A stretch of DNA of 64,000 bases, taken from positions 1-64,000 of the forward strand of contig NZ_JAAHHW010000032.1 of assembly GCF_010692325.1 (NCBI RefSeq). The letters run 5' to 3'. Made by a program: the position numbers and the translations under genes. The stretch's first letter is position 1, and each line of letters starts with the position of its first letter. Source of the stretch: Moorena sp. SIO3I8. GTDB lineage: Bacteria; Cyanobacteriota; Cyanobacteriia; Cyanobacteriales; Coleofasciculaceae. A model generated the notes under the pieces. The model had not been told where the DNA came from and did no database searches. It saw only the letters and a list, made by a program, of their open reading frames with translations. Below are positions 38,401 to 46,799 of this stretch, in pieces.

Positions 38401-40875
38401 ACCCTCTTCATATCACTTCTGAGCGCGTTTTCAATCTTACTCTGTCGTTACAGCAACTCAACTGACATCGTTGTTGGGTCGCCAATCGCCAATCGTAATC
38501 GTCAGGAAATTGAGCCTCTCATTGGGTTCTTTGTCAATACATTGGTGTTGCGTAACAACCTTGAAGGGAATCCAAGCTTCTTAGAATTGTTGCAACGAAC
38601 TCGCCAAGTTGCCTTAAATGCTTATGCCCATCAGGATCTCCCGTTTGAGAAGTTAGTAGAGGAATTAAATCCAGATCGCAACCTGAGCTATCATCCCCTG
38701 GTTCAGGTCATGTTTGTATTGCAAAATAGCATCCCATCCCATGCCTTGAGTTTTCCAGGCGTAACTGTGAGTCCACGAAGGGTAGAACGGACCACTGCAA
38801 AATTTGATTTGATTTTGTCAATGCGGGAAGCTTCTCAAGGGTTGCAAGGGGTTTGGGAGTATAACAGTGATTTATTCACATCTAACACAATTCAACGATT
38901 GCATCACCACTTTCAAACCTTGCTTAAAGGGATTGTTGCCAATCCAGATCAATTAATTTCTGAGTTACCCCTGCTAACCGAAGCAGAACAGCAGCAATTA
39001 CTGGCACAATGGAGCCAAGCCCATAGAGATTATCCCGGTGATTCCTCCATACACCATCTATTTGAACAACAAGTAGAACGTACACCAGATGCGGTTGCCT
39101 TAGTGTTTGGAGAACAACAGCTCTCTTATCGAGAACTGGATCGCCGTGCAAATCAGCTTGCCACTTATTTGCAGACCTTGGGTGTAGAACGAGAAGTATT
39201 GGTCGGCCTTTGCCTGGAACGATCACCAGAGTTGATTGTTGCCATGCTAGGAACTCTCAAAGCTGGAGGAGCCTACGTTCCCCTTGATTCCAACTATCCT
39301 TCGGAGCGCTTGGCTTTCATCTTAAATGAAACGCAAATTCCCGTATTAATTACGCAAACGACTTTGCGCTCCCGATTAGCCAATTATGAGCAGTGTGTCC
39401 TGATTTGTCTCGATGAGATTGATTTGACACAATCCAATGGATTGCAATCTTATGAAGTGCAGTCTGATAGCTCGTCAGAGCCGCAATTGGTGACAAGAGA
39501 GAGTCTAGCCTATGTAATCTATACTTCTGGCTCTACGGGTCAACCCAAAGGAGTTAGTATTCCCCATCAAGCAGTGATACGTTTGGCGATCGATCCTAAC
39601 TATGTGACAATTTGCTCAGACGACACATGCCTACAACTAGCTTCCATTGCCTTTGATGCGGCCACCTTCGAAGTTTGGGGGGCTTTGCTCAATGGAGCAA
39701 AATTAGTCCTAGCTCCTGCTGCTCGTCCATCTCTGGCAGAGATCGCACATCTGCTATCACATCACCAAATCACTGTAGTTTGGCTCACCTCTGGACTCTT
39801 CCATCAGATGGTAGAAGAGCATTTGGAGTCTTTCACCTCAGTTCGACAACTTCTGGCGGGGGGAGACGTTCTGTCAGTTACCCATGTCAAGAAAGCAGTT
39901 CGAGCCTTACCGAATACCCTTGTAATTAATGGTTATGGTCCGACGGAGAATACAACTTTTACCTGCTGTTACCCAATCCGAAATCTTGAAGCCATTGGCA
40001 CGTCGGTTCCAATCGGTTGTGCGATTTCAAATACTCAGGTTTATCTGTTGGATGACAGCTATCATCCAGTTCCTATAGGAGTTTCGGGAGAGCTTTATAT
40101 TGGTGGCGATGGTTTAGCACGCGAGTACTTTAACCGTCCTAATCTGACAGCAGAACGATTTATCTGCCATCCTGCTTTGGGTCGCCTCTACAAAACTGGT
40201 GATCTTTGCCGCTACCGTTCAGATGGAAATCTCGAATTTATAGGACGGATTGATCATCAAGTTAAGATTCGGGGTTTCCGCATTGAGTTAGGAGAGATCG
40301 AAACAGTGCTCGGTGAGCATCCTGATTTACAGGCAGTCGTTGTGTTAGCCCGAGAAGATAATCCAGGAGATAAGCGGTTAGTCGCTTACTTTGTAGTTGA
40401 GGCAGATAAGCAAATTCTCCCTAATCAACTCCAACAGTTTCTCAAGCAGAGGCTACCAGATTATATGATCCCCTCCGCCTTTGTACAATTAAGAACCTTG
40501 CCTTTAACCCTAAATGGCAAGGTAGATCGTCGATCTCTGCCGATTCCTGACTTTTCTCAACTCCCTCACAGGCTTGAGTTTACTGCACCCCAAACTGAAA
40601 CTGAGTACAGGATTGTTAAAATCTGGTCTGAAGTCATGAAATGCGATCGCATCAGTATTCACGACAACTTCTTTGAATTGGGTGGTCATTCTCTCCTTGC
40701 TACTCGGGTCATTTCAAAGCTCCGTCAAACTTTGCAGATTGAACTGCCAATCCAAAGCCTCTTTGAATATCCAACGGTAGCTGGGTGGGCTAAACACATC
40801 GATCTAGTGCTATGGTTTGGTCGAGATGCAGTGGACCTTGCAGCAGTTAAAAACACTGAGGAAATTGAGATATGA
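35425..40875 (+). CDS. NRPS with atypical loading adenylation domain: A-T-C-A-T
   Basis: 1816 residues: A1 (about 35-635), T1 (GGHSLL near 686), C (about 750-1180), A2 (about 1210-1700), T2 (near 1753), then a short tail ending TEEIEI. There is no thioesterase. A1 has YTSGSTGKPKG and NGKVDRK, but where amino-acid A domains have an Asp (FDxS) it reads ICFATSARQLL, and YGPTE is replaced by YGQAE. This points to a substrate without an alpha-amino group (oxo, hydroxy, fatty or aryl acid), so it is probably the loading unit. A2 reads DAFWLGGTFK (Val). The C domain has HHIVADDW, with D for the usual G. Its position after the three-module gene but logic before it makes the assembly line non-collinear. 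Confidence 0.92.
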   Translation: MITPPIATLSTPKQEPGEENLLMNLKHQVLPEQRNQCIYQLIDAYAHNIPNKTAVICGGQTLTYRILNQLADQVAEHLQHLEIESGGLIGLYMDRSLAMIVGLLGIWKAGCAYVPLDSQYPKQRLEFMLAETEAAIVLTEPQLCQDLPKLSTIAQVITLKVETDGRLSLASVISSKLKPSVSTAISAPVTAKDLSPSKVEDPPSVDQCSEGRDKLSWDKRAKSSPEINPLDRLAYIIYTSGSTGKPKGVMISHRNLAHYCWSIVQPMALQSTDIYLHLASICFATSARQLLSPLSHGATVVIATSEERQIPLKVLQLAKDQQVTLMDMVPSYWRILNSTLQHLPPDTRQKLLTNTLRFVNGHGEPVPQYIPQIWQERLQHPAATLNLYGQAEATGSVAFCFYQSGEPGAVMPIGQPLPGMKLYILDDNLTPVAPGTCGEIYVGGPAVSQGYFKRPELNDERFIVNPLINHKSGNSEQELDQTVPFYLYKTGDLGRCRSDGVFEMLGRVDRQVKINGVRVEIDEIEAILSQHPTVREAAVLDLKTNLNEPYLVAYLTLEPTSLSREDNNWEQIEIALQTVRSGKSVKIDSLTVAESNSELIHQLKTYLQAQVSRYVVPSKFVILEDLPLTPNGKVDRKVLLAQQEAQFENRELIAPRTETEVKLAKIWCDILNLTQISLDDNFFELGGHSLLATQVISRIRDVFFIELPLAQVFAYPTLMELAQSIDTIQPTDSIKLTTISSVPKDTKVPLSFAQQRLWFLDQLEGPSSTYNISNVWQLEGDLNLSVLTQSLQTIVQRHEGLRTIFPSDNAAPYQKIQLDVTVQVPLIDLQSLPPTELESQIQILINAEAQTPFVLAQDTLVRCKLLKCSTTVHVLVITIHHIVADDWSLGIFQQELSELYTAFCQSEPLPLAPLPIQYADFAYWQHQWLQGQVLETLLDYWRNQLADSPPLLDLPTDYPRPAKQVFRGSTIEFDLDAHLTQKLQLLSQQSGTTLFISLLSAFSILLCRYSNSTDIVVGSPIANRNRQEIEPLIGFFVNTLVLRNNLEGNPSFLELLQRTRQVALNAYAHQDLPFEKLVEELNPDRNLSYHPLVQVMFVLQNSIPSHALSFPGVTVSPRRVERTTAKFDLILSMREASQGLQGVWEYNSDLFTSNTIQRLHHHFQTLLKGIVANPDQLISELPLLTEAEQQQLLAQWSQAHRDYPGDSSIHHLFEQQVERTPDAVALVFGEQQLSYRELDRRANQLATYLQTLGVEREVLVGLCLERSPELIVAMLGTLKAGGAYVPLDSNYPSERLAFILNETQIPVLITQTTLRSRLANYEQCVLICLDEIDLTQSNGLQSYEVQSDSSSEPQLVTRESLAYVIYTSGSTGQPKGVSIPHQAVIRLAIDPNYVTICSDDTCLQLASIAFDAATFEVWGALLNGAKLVLAPAARPSLAEIAHLLSHHQITVVWLTSGLFHQMVEEHLESFTSVRQLLAGGDVLSVTHVKKAVRALPNTLVINGYGPTENTTFTCCYPIRNLEAIGTSVPIGCAISNTQVYLLDDSYHPVPIGVSGELYIGGDGLAREYFNRPNLTAERFICHPALGRLYKTGDLCRYRSDGNLEFIGRIDHQVKIRGFRIELGEIETVLGEHPDLQAVVVLAREDNPGDKRLVAYFVVEADKQILPNQLQQFLKQRLPDYMIPSAFVQLRTLPLTLNGKVDRRSLPIPDFSQLPHRLEFTAPQTETEYRIVKIWSEVMKCDRISIHDNFFELGGHSLLATRVISKLRQTLQIELPIQSLFEYPTVAGWAKHIDLVLWFGRDAVDLAAVKNTEEIEI

Positions 40876-41067
40876 CCTAAGCTACAGATGGGGAATTCCG
40901 CGCATCCGGAGTGGTAACGAGAGAGGCTTGGTGGCTGGCATTGTATGTTACAGTACTGAACACATCAAGTACAAAAACAGTGGGAGGGGCACAGGATAAC
41001 CTACACTACCACACTATAACTCAAGCGCACTGCACTGGAAAAGTGAATAAACGATTACATCAAGACC

Positions 41068-42237
41068 ATGAGAACTTTTGCGCTCCGAATGGAACGGTTA
41101 GGCACTGAAGCTGCCTTTGAATATCTCGCCAAAGCCAAACAATTGGAGGCCCAAGGACGAGATATAATTCATATGGAGATTGGACAGCCAGATTTTCCTA
41201 CTCCTCCTCACATTTGTAAGGCAGCCTACCAAGCCATGCAAGCGGGCCACACGGGTTATGGTCCTGCAGCAGGACTACCAGAACTGAAGTCAGCGATCGC
41301 ACGCCACATTTCCAAAACCCGGCATTTGTCAGTCGAACCCGATCGGGTTGTCATAATGCCAGGGGCAAAACCCGTAATATTCTTGACTATTCTGGCTCTG
41401 GTTGATCCCCAAGATGAGGTCATTTACCCAAATCCAGGGTTTCCCATTTACAAATCAGTTATTGACTTTGTCGGAGCTAAACCTGTTCCGCTACCTTTGC
41501 GAGAAGTCGTGAACTTTCGCATCCAAATTGAGGATTTGAAAACCCTAGTCAACGATTGTACCAAGTTATTGATCCTCAACTCTCCTCAAAACCCAACTGG
41601 GGGAGTGCTGACGTCTGAGGATCTAGCTGAAATTGCTACCCTTGCTCAGCAATACGACTTCTACATTCTCGCAGACGAAATCTATTCTCATATTCTCTAC
41701 GACCAGACCCATACTAGTATTGCAAGTTTGCCAGGCATGGAGGAGCGCACTATTTTACTAGATGGTTTTTCTAAAACCTATGCTATGACTGGCTGGCGTT
41801 TGGGCTATGCCGTTGCATCTCCAGAAATCAGTGAAAAGCTAACTCAACTCATGATCAATACCAATTCCTGTACCTGTTCGTTTACTCAATTGGCAGGGGT
41901 GACTGCCCTGGAAGGAGACCAAACCTTTGTTGAGAAGATGGTGATGGAATTTCATCGGCGTCGAGATATGATTGTCACCAGGATCAACCAAATAGCTGGT
42001 ATCAGTTGTCAAATGCCAAGAGGGGCATTCTATGCATTTCCAAATGTCTCCCAGTTACCGTTAGATGATCAAGCCATAGCAGATTATTTGATGACTGAGG
42101 CTGGGGTGGTAGTGTTACCTGGTTCTTCTTTTGGCAATCAAGGTCAGGGATATTTACGCCTGTCCTACGCAAACTCATTCAGCAAGATTGAAGAGGCATT
42201 GGATCGAATTGAGCAGGCAGTTCATACTCTCATTTAA
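41068..42237 (+). CDS. class I/II PLP-dependent aminotransferase
   Basis: 389 residues of an aspartate-aminotransferase-fold enzyme. Signature stretches are EIGQPDFPTP near the start, GPAAGLPELK, NSPQNPTGG (Asn of the cofactor site), ADEIYSHILYD (Asp on the pyridine) and DGFSKTYAMTGWRLGY with the Schiff-base Lys. PGSSFGNQGQGYLRLSYA supplies the Arg that holds the substrate carboxylate. Located 190 bp after the second synthetase on the same strand, it may aminate the 2-oxo acid made by the neighbouring homocitrate/IPM synthase-like enzyme. An alternative is general amino-acid metabolism. Confidence 0.88.
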   Translation: MRTFALRMERLGTEAAFEYLAKAKQLEAQGRDIIHMEIGQPDFPTPPHICKAAYQAMQAGHTGYGPAAGLPELKSAIARHISKTRHLSVEPDRVVIMPGAKPVIFLTILALVDPQDEVIYPNPGFPIYKSVIDFVGAKPVPLPLREVVNFRIQIEDLKTLVNDCTKLLILNSPQNPTGGVLTSEDLAEIATLAQQYDFYILADEIYSHILYDQTHTSIASLPGMEERTILLDGFSKTYAMTGWRLGYAVASPEISEKLTQLMINTNSCTCSFTQLAGVTALEGDQTFVEKMVMEFHRRRDMIVTRINQIAGISCQMPRGAFYAFPNVSQLPLDDQAIADYLMTEAGVVVLPGSSFGNQGQGYLRLSYANSFSKIEEALDRIEQAVHTLI

Positions 42238-42357
42238 CATCTTCCCCGACCTAAAGGCACGGAGATTCCCTAGTGTTGCCTCTTGCCTGTTCCCTATTCC
42301 CCATTCCCTGTTCCCTTATTTCTTAAGACTTTAACATAAAAATTCTCAATATAAAAA

Positions 42358-42798
42358 ATGGTTGTTGCCCAAAATAAAACTAAAGATATTGAAGCAATGT
42401 ATCCCCTTTCCTCAACGCAAAAAGGGATATTATTTCAGACATTGTATCACCCGGAACATCGGGTATATTTCGACCAATTTAAGTTGACGATTCACGGCAA
42501 GCTGAATCCGAAGTTCTTTGAACAGGCTTGGGTGAGACTGGTAGAAAGACACCCAGTTTTGCGCACCTTATTTGTTTGGAGAAACCGTAAGCAGCCGGTG
42601 CAAGTTGTACGTAAAACCTTCAAGCTAACCTGGATTGAGCATGACTGGCGAACCCTATCTCCTGAAGCCCAAACAGCCAAGATGGATGATTTTTTAGACA
42701 GGGATCGACAACAAGGGGTTGAACTGGGGAAAGCCCTGGTTGACTTACAAAACTCTGAAATGGCTTACTGGTACGTTGGGATTTTGAACTCTAACTAA
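42358..42798 (+). pseudogene. NRPS condensation-domain fragment (first about 120 residues only)
   Basis: MYPLSSTQKGILFQTLYHPE, VYFDQFKLTIHGKLNPKFFE and VERHPVLRTLF are the start of a C domain of a different subclass from those in the two large genes (it starts YPLSSTQKG rather than PLSFAQQR). The match fades after DRDRQQGVELGKAL, before the HHxxxDG active site, and the frame ends in unrelated sequence. It is therefore the stump of a deleted further synthetase, or a decoy left by recombination. A free-standing function without the active site is unlikely. Confidence 0.75.
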
Positions 42799-42859
42799 GG
42801 ACGCAAATAATATCACAATTAATGGACAAATAAAAGACAAATTATCAATTCCCACAACA

Positions 42860-44137
42860 CTAACTATTTCCAATACCTTGACCTCCTAACCAACCCGTTG
42901 TCCAAGCACTCTGAAAATTAAATCCCCCGGTAATTCCATCAATATCGAGAATTTCCCCAGCAAAGTAAAGACCTGGACATTGGCGGCTTTCCATAGTCTT
43001 AAAATTCACCTCTTTGAGACTAACACCACCACAAGTAACAAACTCTTCCTTAAAAACCCCTTTACCTTGAATCAAATAGCGTCCTTGAGTCAGTTCTTGA
43101 ACTAACTGATGTACGGTTTTTTTCGATAACTCAGCCCAACGGTTTTGTGCTCCCACTCCCACACTAGTAACTAAGCTCACCCAAAGGCGCTTTGGGATAG
43201 GAATGGGACAACTAGTAGTAATGAAGCGTCGAGGTAACTGGGATTTAACATCAAGGAGTAATTTGCGCAATCGGTCTGGATTATACTCAGGAAGCCAATT
43301 CACCAACAAGGGCATTTGATAATGGTGTTCATGCAATACTCTAGCCCCCCAAGCAGAAAGCTTGAGTACCACTGGACCACTTAAACCCCAGTGGGTAATT
43401 AGCAATGGTCCCGTTTGTTCCTTCAACGTTTTACCAGCATCGGGTAATTTGAGGCACACCTGTTTAACACTCACCCCAGCTAAATCCTGTAAACGGGAGT
43501 CTGGGATATTAAAAGTGAATAGAGAGGGAACCCGGGTTTCGATGGTATGACCTAAGGCTTTTGCCCAACGGTAGCCTAGGGGATTGCTACCAGTAGCAAC
43601 CAAAACGCGATCGCATTTTATAATCTCACCATTCCTCAACCCAATTTCAAATCCTCCTGGGGTCTGGTGTGGCGTGTCAGGAGTTGGGTGTTGGGAAGAT
43701 TGCCGAGAGATCGACTTAACCGGATTACTGGTGCGAATCTTTACCCCTGCCCTCTTAGCTACTTGTAAGAGACAATCAACAATAGTTTCGGAAGTGTCAG
43801 TAATCGGAAACATCCTGCCATCCGCTTCAGTTTTCAGATCAACACCGTGAGCACCAAACCAAGCAATGGTATCCTTGGGTTGAAAACGGGTGTAAGCCCC
43901 TCGCAATGCTTTGCTTCCCCTGGGGTAAGCTTGCACCAACTGGGCTGGGTCAAAACAAGCATGAGTAACATTACAGCGTCCACCACCAGAGATGCGCACC
44001 TTCGATAATGGATGGCGTGAGGCTTCTAGGAGAGTGACATTGGTATGGGGATGAGTAGTGGCACAGGTAATTGCCCCAAAAAAACCAGCGGCTCCACCAC
44101 CAATGACTACAACATTGAGATTTCGTGAATTATCCAA
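42860..44137 (-). CDS. HI0933/BaiN (YhiN)-family flavoprotein oxidoreductase
   Basis: 425 residues. The N-terminal GGGAAGFFGAI dinucleotide-binding loop, KVRISGGGRCNVTHA (family signature), the central insert domain, and the C-terminal VTCGGVSLKEVNFKTMESR with GLYFAGEILDIDGITGGFNFQSAW identify the family. Related proteins are FAD-dependent reductases, and one acts on bile acids. The physiological substrate here is unknown. The start given is a TTG. Directly upstream lies a GGGAATC tandem array, so no normal ribosome site is visible and the true start may have been altered. It is not obviously part of the peptide cluster. Confidence 0.85.
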   Translation of the reverse strand: MDNSRNLNVVVIGGGAAGFFGAITCATTHPHTNVTLLEASRHPLSKVRISGGGRCNVTHACFDPAQLVQAYPRGSKALRGAYTRFQPKDTIAWFGAHGVDLKTEADGRMFPITDTSETIVDCLLQVAKRAGVKIRTSNPVKSISRQSSQHPTPDTPHQTPGGFEIGLRNGEIIKCDRVLVATGSNPLGYRWAKALGHTIETRVPSLFTFNIPDSRLQDLAGVSVKQVCLKLPDAGKTLKEQTGPLLITHWGLSGPVVLKLSAWGARVLHEHHYQMPLLVNWLPEYNPDRLRKLLLDVKSQLPRRFITTSCPIPIPKRLWVSLVTSVGVGAQNRWAELSKKTVHQLVQELTQGRYLIQGKGVFKEEFVTCGGVSLKEVNFKTMESRQCPGLYFAGEILDIDGITGGFNFQSAWTTGWLGGQGIGNS

Positions 44138-44211
44138 GGGAATCGGGAATCGGGAATTGGGAATCGGGAATCGGGAATCGGGAATCGGGAATCGGGAATC
44201 AGGAATTGGGA
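44138..44211. repeat. GGGAATC tandem heptamers abutting a start codon
   Basis: About nine units, some with A/T changes, lie immediately 5' of the flavoprotein gene on the minus strand. Confidence 0.85.
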
Positions 44212-44276
44212 AAAAATCTTGTTTACCTTATTACTATCAGAATTACTATCAGAACCGATAATTACCCTTAATAAAA

Positions 44277-44314
44277 ATCTCCCCATCTCCCCATCTCCCC
44301 ATCTCCCCATCTCC
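44277..44314. repeat. GGGGAGAT tandem array, 3' exon side of the intron
   Basis: ATCTCCCC units (plus strand) continue beyond the intron at 46738-46786, so the two blocks were one array before intron insertion. Confidence 0.85.
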
Positions 44315-44420
44315 ATTAAACTAAGTCAGTGAGTCACCCCACTGACTCGTCTTCAGAACCGGACGTGAAACTTTCGCTTCATCCGGCTCCTCGTTGTAAG
44401 AACCATTGACATTGGTACCT

Positions 44421-46132
44421 CTACCAGGGATGGGCATCAAGCTCATGACTGGTTTTTACGGTAGAACCGTGTCTGACATCGTGGCAATGTAGGTGAAGTA
44501 GTTCCAGATTGTCGTCTGTGTTATTTCCACCAATGGAGCGCGGTATAATGTGATGTTTTTCCAATAAATCTTCGTCCCTAAAGGTAAGACCACAGTGGGA
44601 GCACTTCCCTTTTTGCCTTTTTAAAAGTCTGGCCTTTTGATTGGTCAAAACAGGATGCTTGCCCATTCTGGTACTCCAATAGATTAGGTCTCCATCGTAA
44701 GGACTTCTGGATTCTTTGACTTTGACATGTCTAACAATTGGTGTCAAAGCATGTTTCGGTAGATAGTTATCTTCCTGTGCCATGAATACCCAGTTGTCGT
44801 TTGAGATGGTTCCCCAATATTTCTGGTTTACCCAGGTTTTTGATTTCTTTGGATGCCTTCTGTACCCCCACCGTTGGAGTTTATTCCATAACATATTCCC
44901 CAGGTCGTTGTTCGCGTAGCGTGGCCATAGGCCAAGGTTTCTTTGCTACAGACTGTGCTGTAATAATTACACCAACCTGTTATAATGGGTTTGAGTCGGC
45001 TGATTAGAGCCTTCTGTGGAGCAGCTTTATATCTATCAATAACAGAGGAAAGCTGCTCATAATGCTTGTGGATTTTCTGTTTAGATGGTTTGATGATGGT
45101 CTTAAAACCTTGTTTTGACTGGTTTTTACCAACCTGATATTGACGGACATTGAATCCAAGAAAGTCAAATCCATCCATGGTGTGGGTAATCCTGGTCTTA
45201 CTTGGTTTTAGTTCCAAGCCCATATCCATCAACCATAGGTTGATGACCTTCTGGCATTCTTCTACCACGGTTAGGTCTTTGTGCATGATGACAAAATCAT
45301 CAGCATATCGAACCAAACTTAACGCTGATTTGTTATCCCGTTTTTTTCCGGGTAATGTTTCGGCATATTGTTTAATCCGTTTTTCCATGCCGTGAAGGGC
45401 TATGTTTGCCAGTAGAGGGGATATTACTCCCCCCTGTGGTGTGCCCTCATCTGTAGTGGAGAATGTGTCATTGTCCATCACACCAGCCTTGAGCCAGGAA
45501 CGTATTAAACGTTTCATGGATGGATAAGTATTTAATTTTCTCAGAAGTGCATCGTGGTTGATTTTATCGAAGCATTTGGCAATATCAGCATCTAGAACCC
45601 ATTTTGGTTTTTGTTTGATACTGTTGAATATTGCTTCGATGGCGTCGTGGCCTGAGCGTCCTGGTCTAAACCCATATGAATTAGGTTCAAATTGTGCCTC
45701 CCATTCTGGTTCTAATGCCAGTTTGGCAAGAGCTTGCAATGTTCGGTCATACATGGTAGGGATGCCTAGTGGGCGTTTTTCACCTTTGCCAGGTTTGGGA
45801 ATCCAAACCCGTCGAGTTGGTTTGGCCTTTCCGCAGACTTTCAAGTTTTTAACTAGGGACAGACGTTGTAATGGTGTTAATGATTTGATCCCATCAACCC
45901 CAGCCGTCTTCTTACCCTTGTTATCTTGTGTGACCCTACGCACCGCAATCATTTTTGCAGTCCAAGACTTCATCAAGGTTTTTTGTAGTCGTCTAACCGC
46001 GCGAACATCGCCACGTTGGGAGGCTCGAAATATTCGTTTTTGCAACTTAAATAAGGCTCGTTTTAACTTACGCCAATTGACCTTATTCCATTCCGACGTA
46101 TGGGAGAATCCCATCGTTTTAGACTTATTCAT
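44421..46132 (-). pseudogene. group II intron reverse transcriptase/maturase with HNH domain, frameshifted by an R1 repeat
   Basis: From 46132 the frame encodes the N-terminal RT0 region, GVDGIKSLTPLQ, RPLGIPTMYDRTLQ, YGFRPGRS, TPQGGVISPLLANIALH, the catalytic LVRYADDFVIMH, and the maturase (GWCNYYSTVCSKET). After KET it enters an R1 repeat (LAYGHATRTTT) and ends in nonsense at 44828. The correct continuation (LWNKLQRWGYRRHPKK..., then the HNH endonuclease CSHCGLTFRDEDLLEKHHII) lies in another frame to 44421. The intact protein splices the intron and copies it into new sites. This copy would lack the end of the maturase domain and the endonuclease, so mobility in cis is doubtful. Confidence 0.85.
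44907..44939. repeat. R1 palindromic repeat inserted in the intron ORF
   Basis: GTTCGCGTAGCGTGGCC then ATAGGCCAAGG. It is nearly the same as the triplicated copies at 54508-54629, and here interrupts codons that are conserved in intron proteins. Confidence 0.85.
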
Positions 46133-46737
46133 TGGTACTTGCGACTATTTCTTTTCCTACAACGTGAGTCCGTCTGCATATCCTAGGCATTACCCTAGGC
46201 GTTAGCAACTGAGCTCAATCTTGCCCCCATATGACTTGCGGCTAACTACCTACTTGGATATCGACCTTTCCAAGAGTACAAACAGGGGTTACTTCGTTCC
46301 TGATTACCATTGGTTGGACTTTTAGGGTGGTACTGTTCACCGGGAGGTGTGGTTTTGGGAATCACTTCATGGAGATGGAACCTTGAAGTCAGTGCCTCCT
46401 TTGACGTTTTGTCTATGGCGTGTCAGCCTTTGCGCCATACGATGGTAACGATGATTTGAGCGTACCTTCCTTGCGTACCCATAAGTCCTTGCCTGCTACT
46501 AAAACCAGATTCGGCTTCTAGTGCTTCGCTGTTTGACCCCGCTTTACCCATAGGCTTGTTAGTTCCTATGAATAGGGGTAAGGCTGTCAGGAGGATTCCA
46601 CTCCGGCTGGACTTGCTTATACTCACCAGCATGGTTATCAAGTTATCTAGGTTCCAAATAGAGCGTGGTGCTCTATCTGGCTAGCGGCTAATCCCCCAAG
46701 CCCTTTCTGGACAAGGTTTCTAGCCAACGAATCGCAC

Positions 46738-46786
46738 CCATCTCCCCATCTCCCCATCTCCCCACCTCCCCATCTCCCCACACTTC
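46738..46786. repeat. GGGGAGAT tandem array, 5' exon side of the intron
   Basis: CCATCTCC units (plus strand), five or more, lie adjacent to the intron's 5' end and downstream of the VKOR gene. Confidence 0.85.
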
Positions 46787-46799
46787 CCACACTTCCCAA

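Larger units (their letters stand above)
44315..46737 (-). mobile_element. group II intron inserted in a minisatellite
   Basis: On the minus strand the element begins GTGCGATTCGTTGG at 46737, fitting the GUGYG 5' consensus, and ends ...TTTAAT at 44315. Domain V is clear at about 44351-44386 (GAGCCGGATGAAGCGAAAGT and its partner CACGTCCGGTTC). A domain VI stem with AGTCAGTG/CACTGACT follows. It carries a reverse transcriptase gene. The 5' exon ends GGAGATGG and the intron contains CCATCTCC at 46371-46378, a perfect EBS1-type partner. Boundaries are read by eye, and the 3' end could be off by a base or two. Confidence 0.88.

Noticed and set aside
45558-46205. 215-residue plus-strand ORF
   Set aside because: Antisense shadow of the group II intron reverse transcriptase.
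46423-46641. 72-residue ORF in the intron 5' region
   Set aside because: It lies in the structured domain I of the intron, without recognisable protein features.
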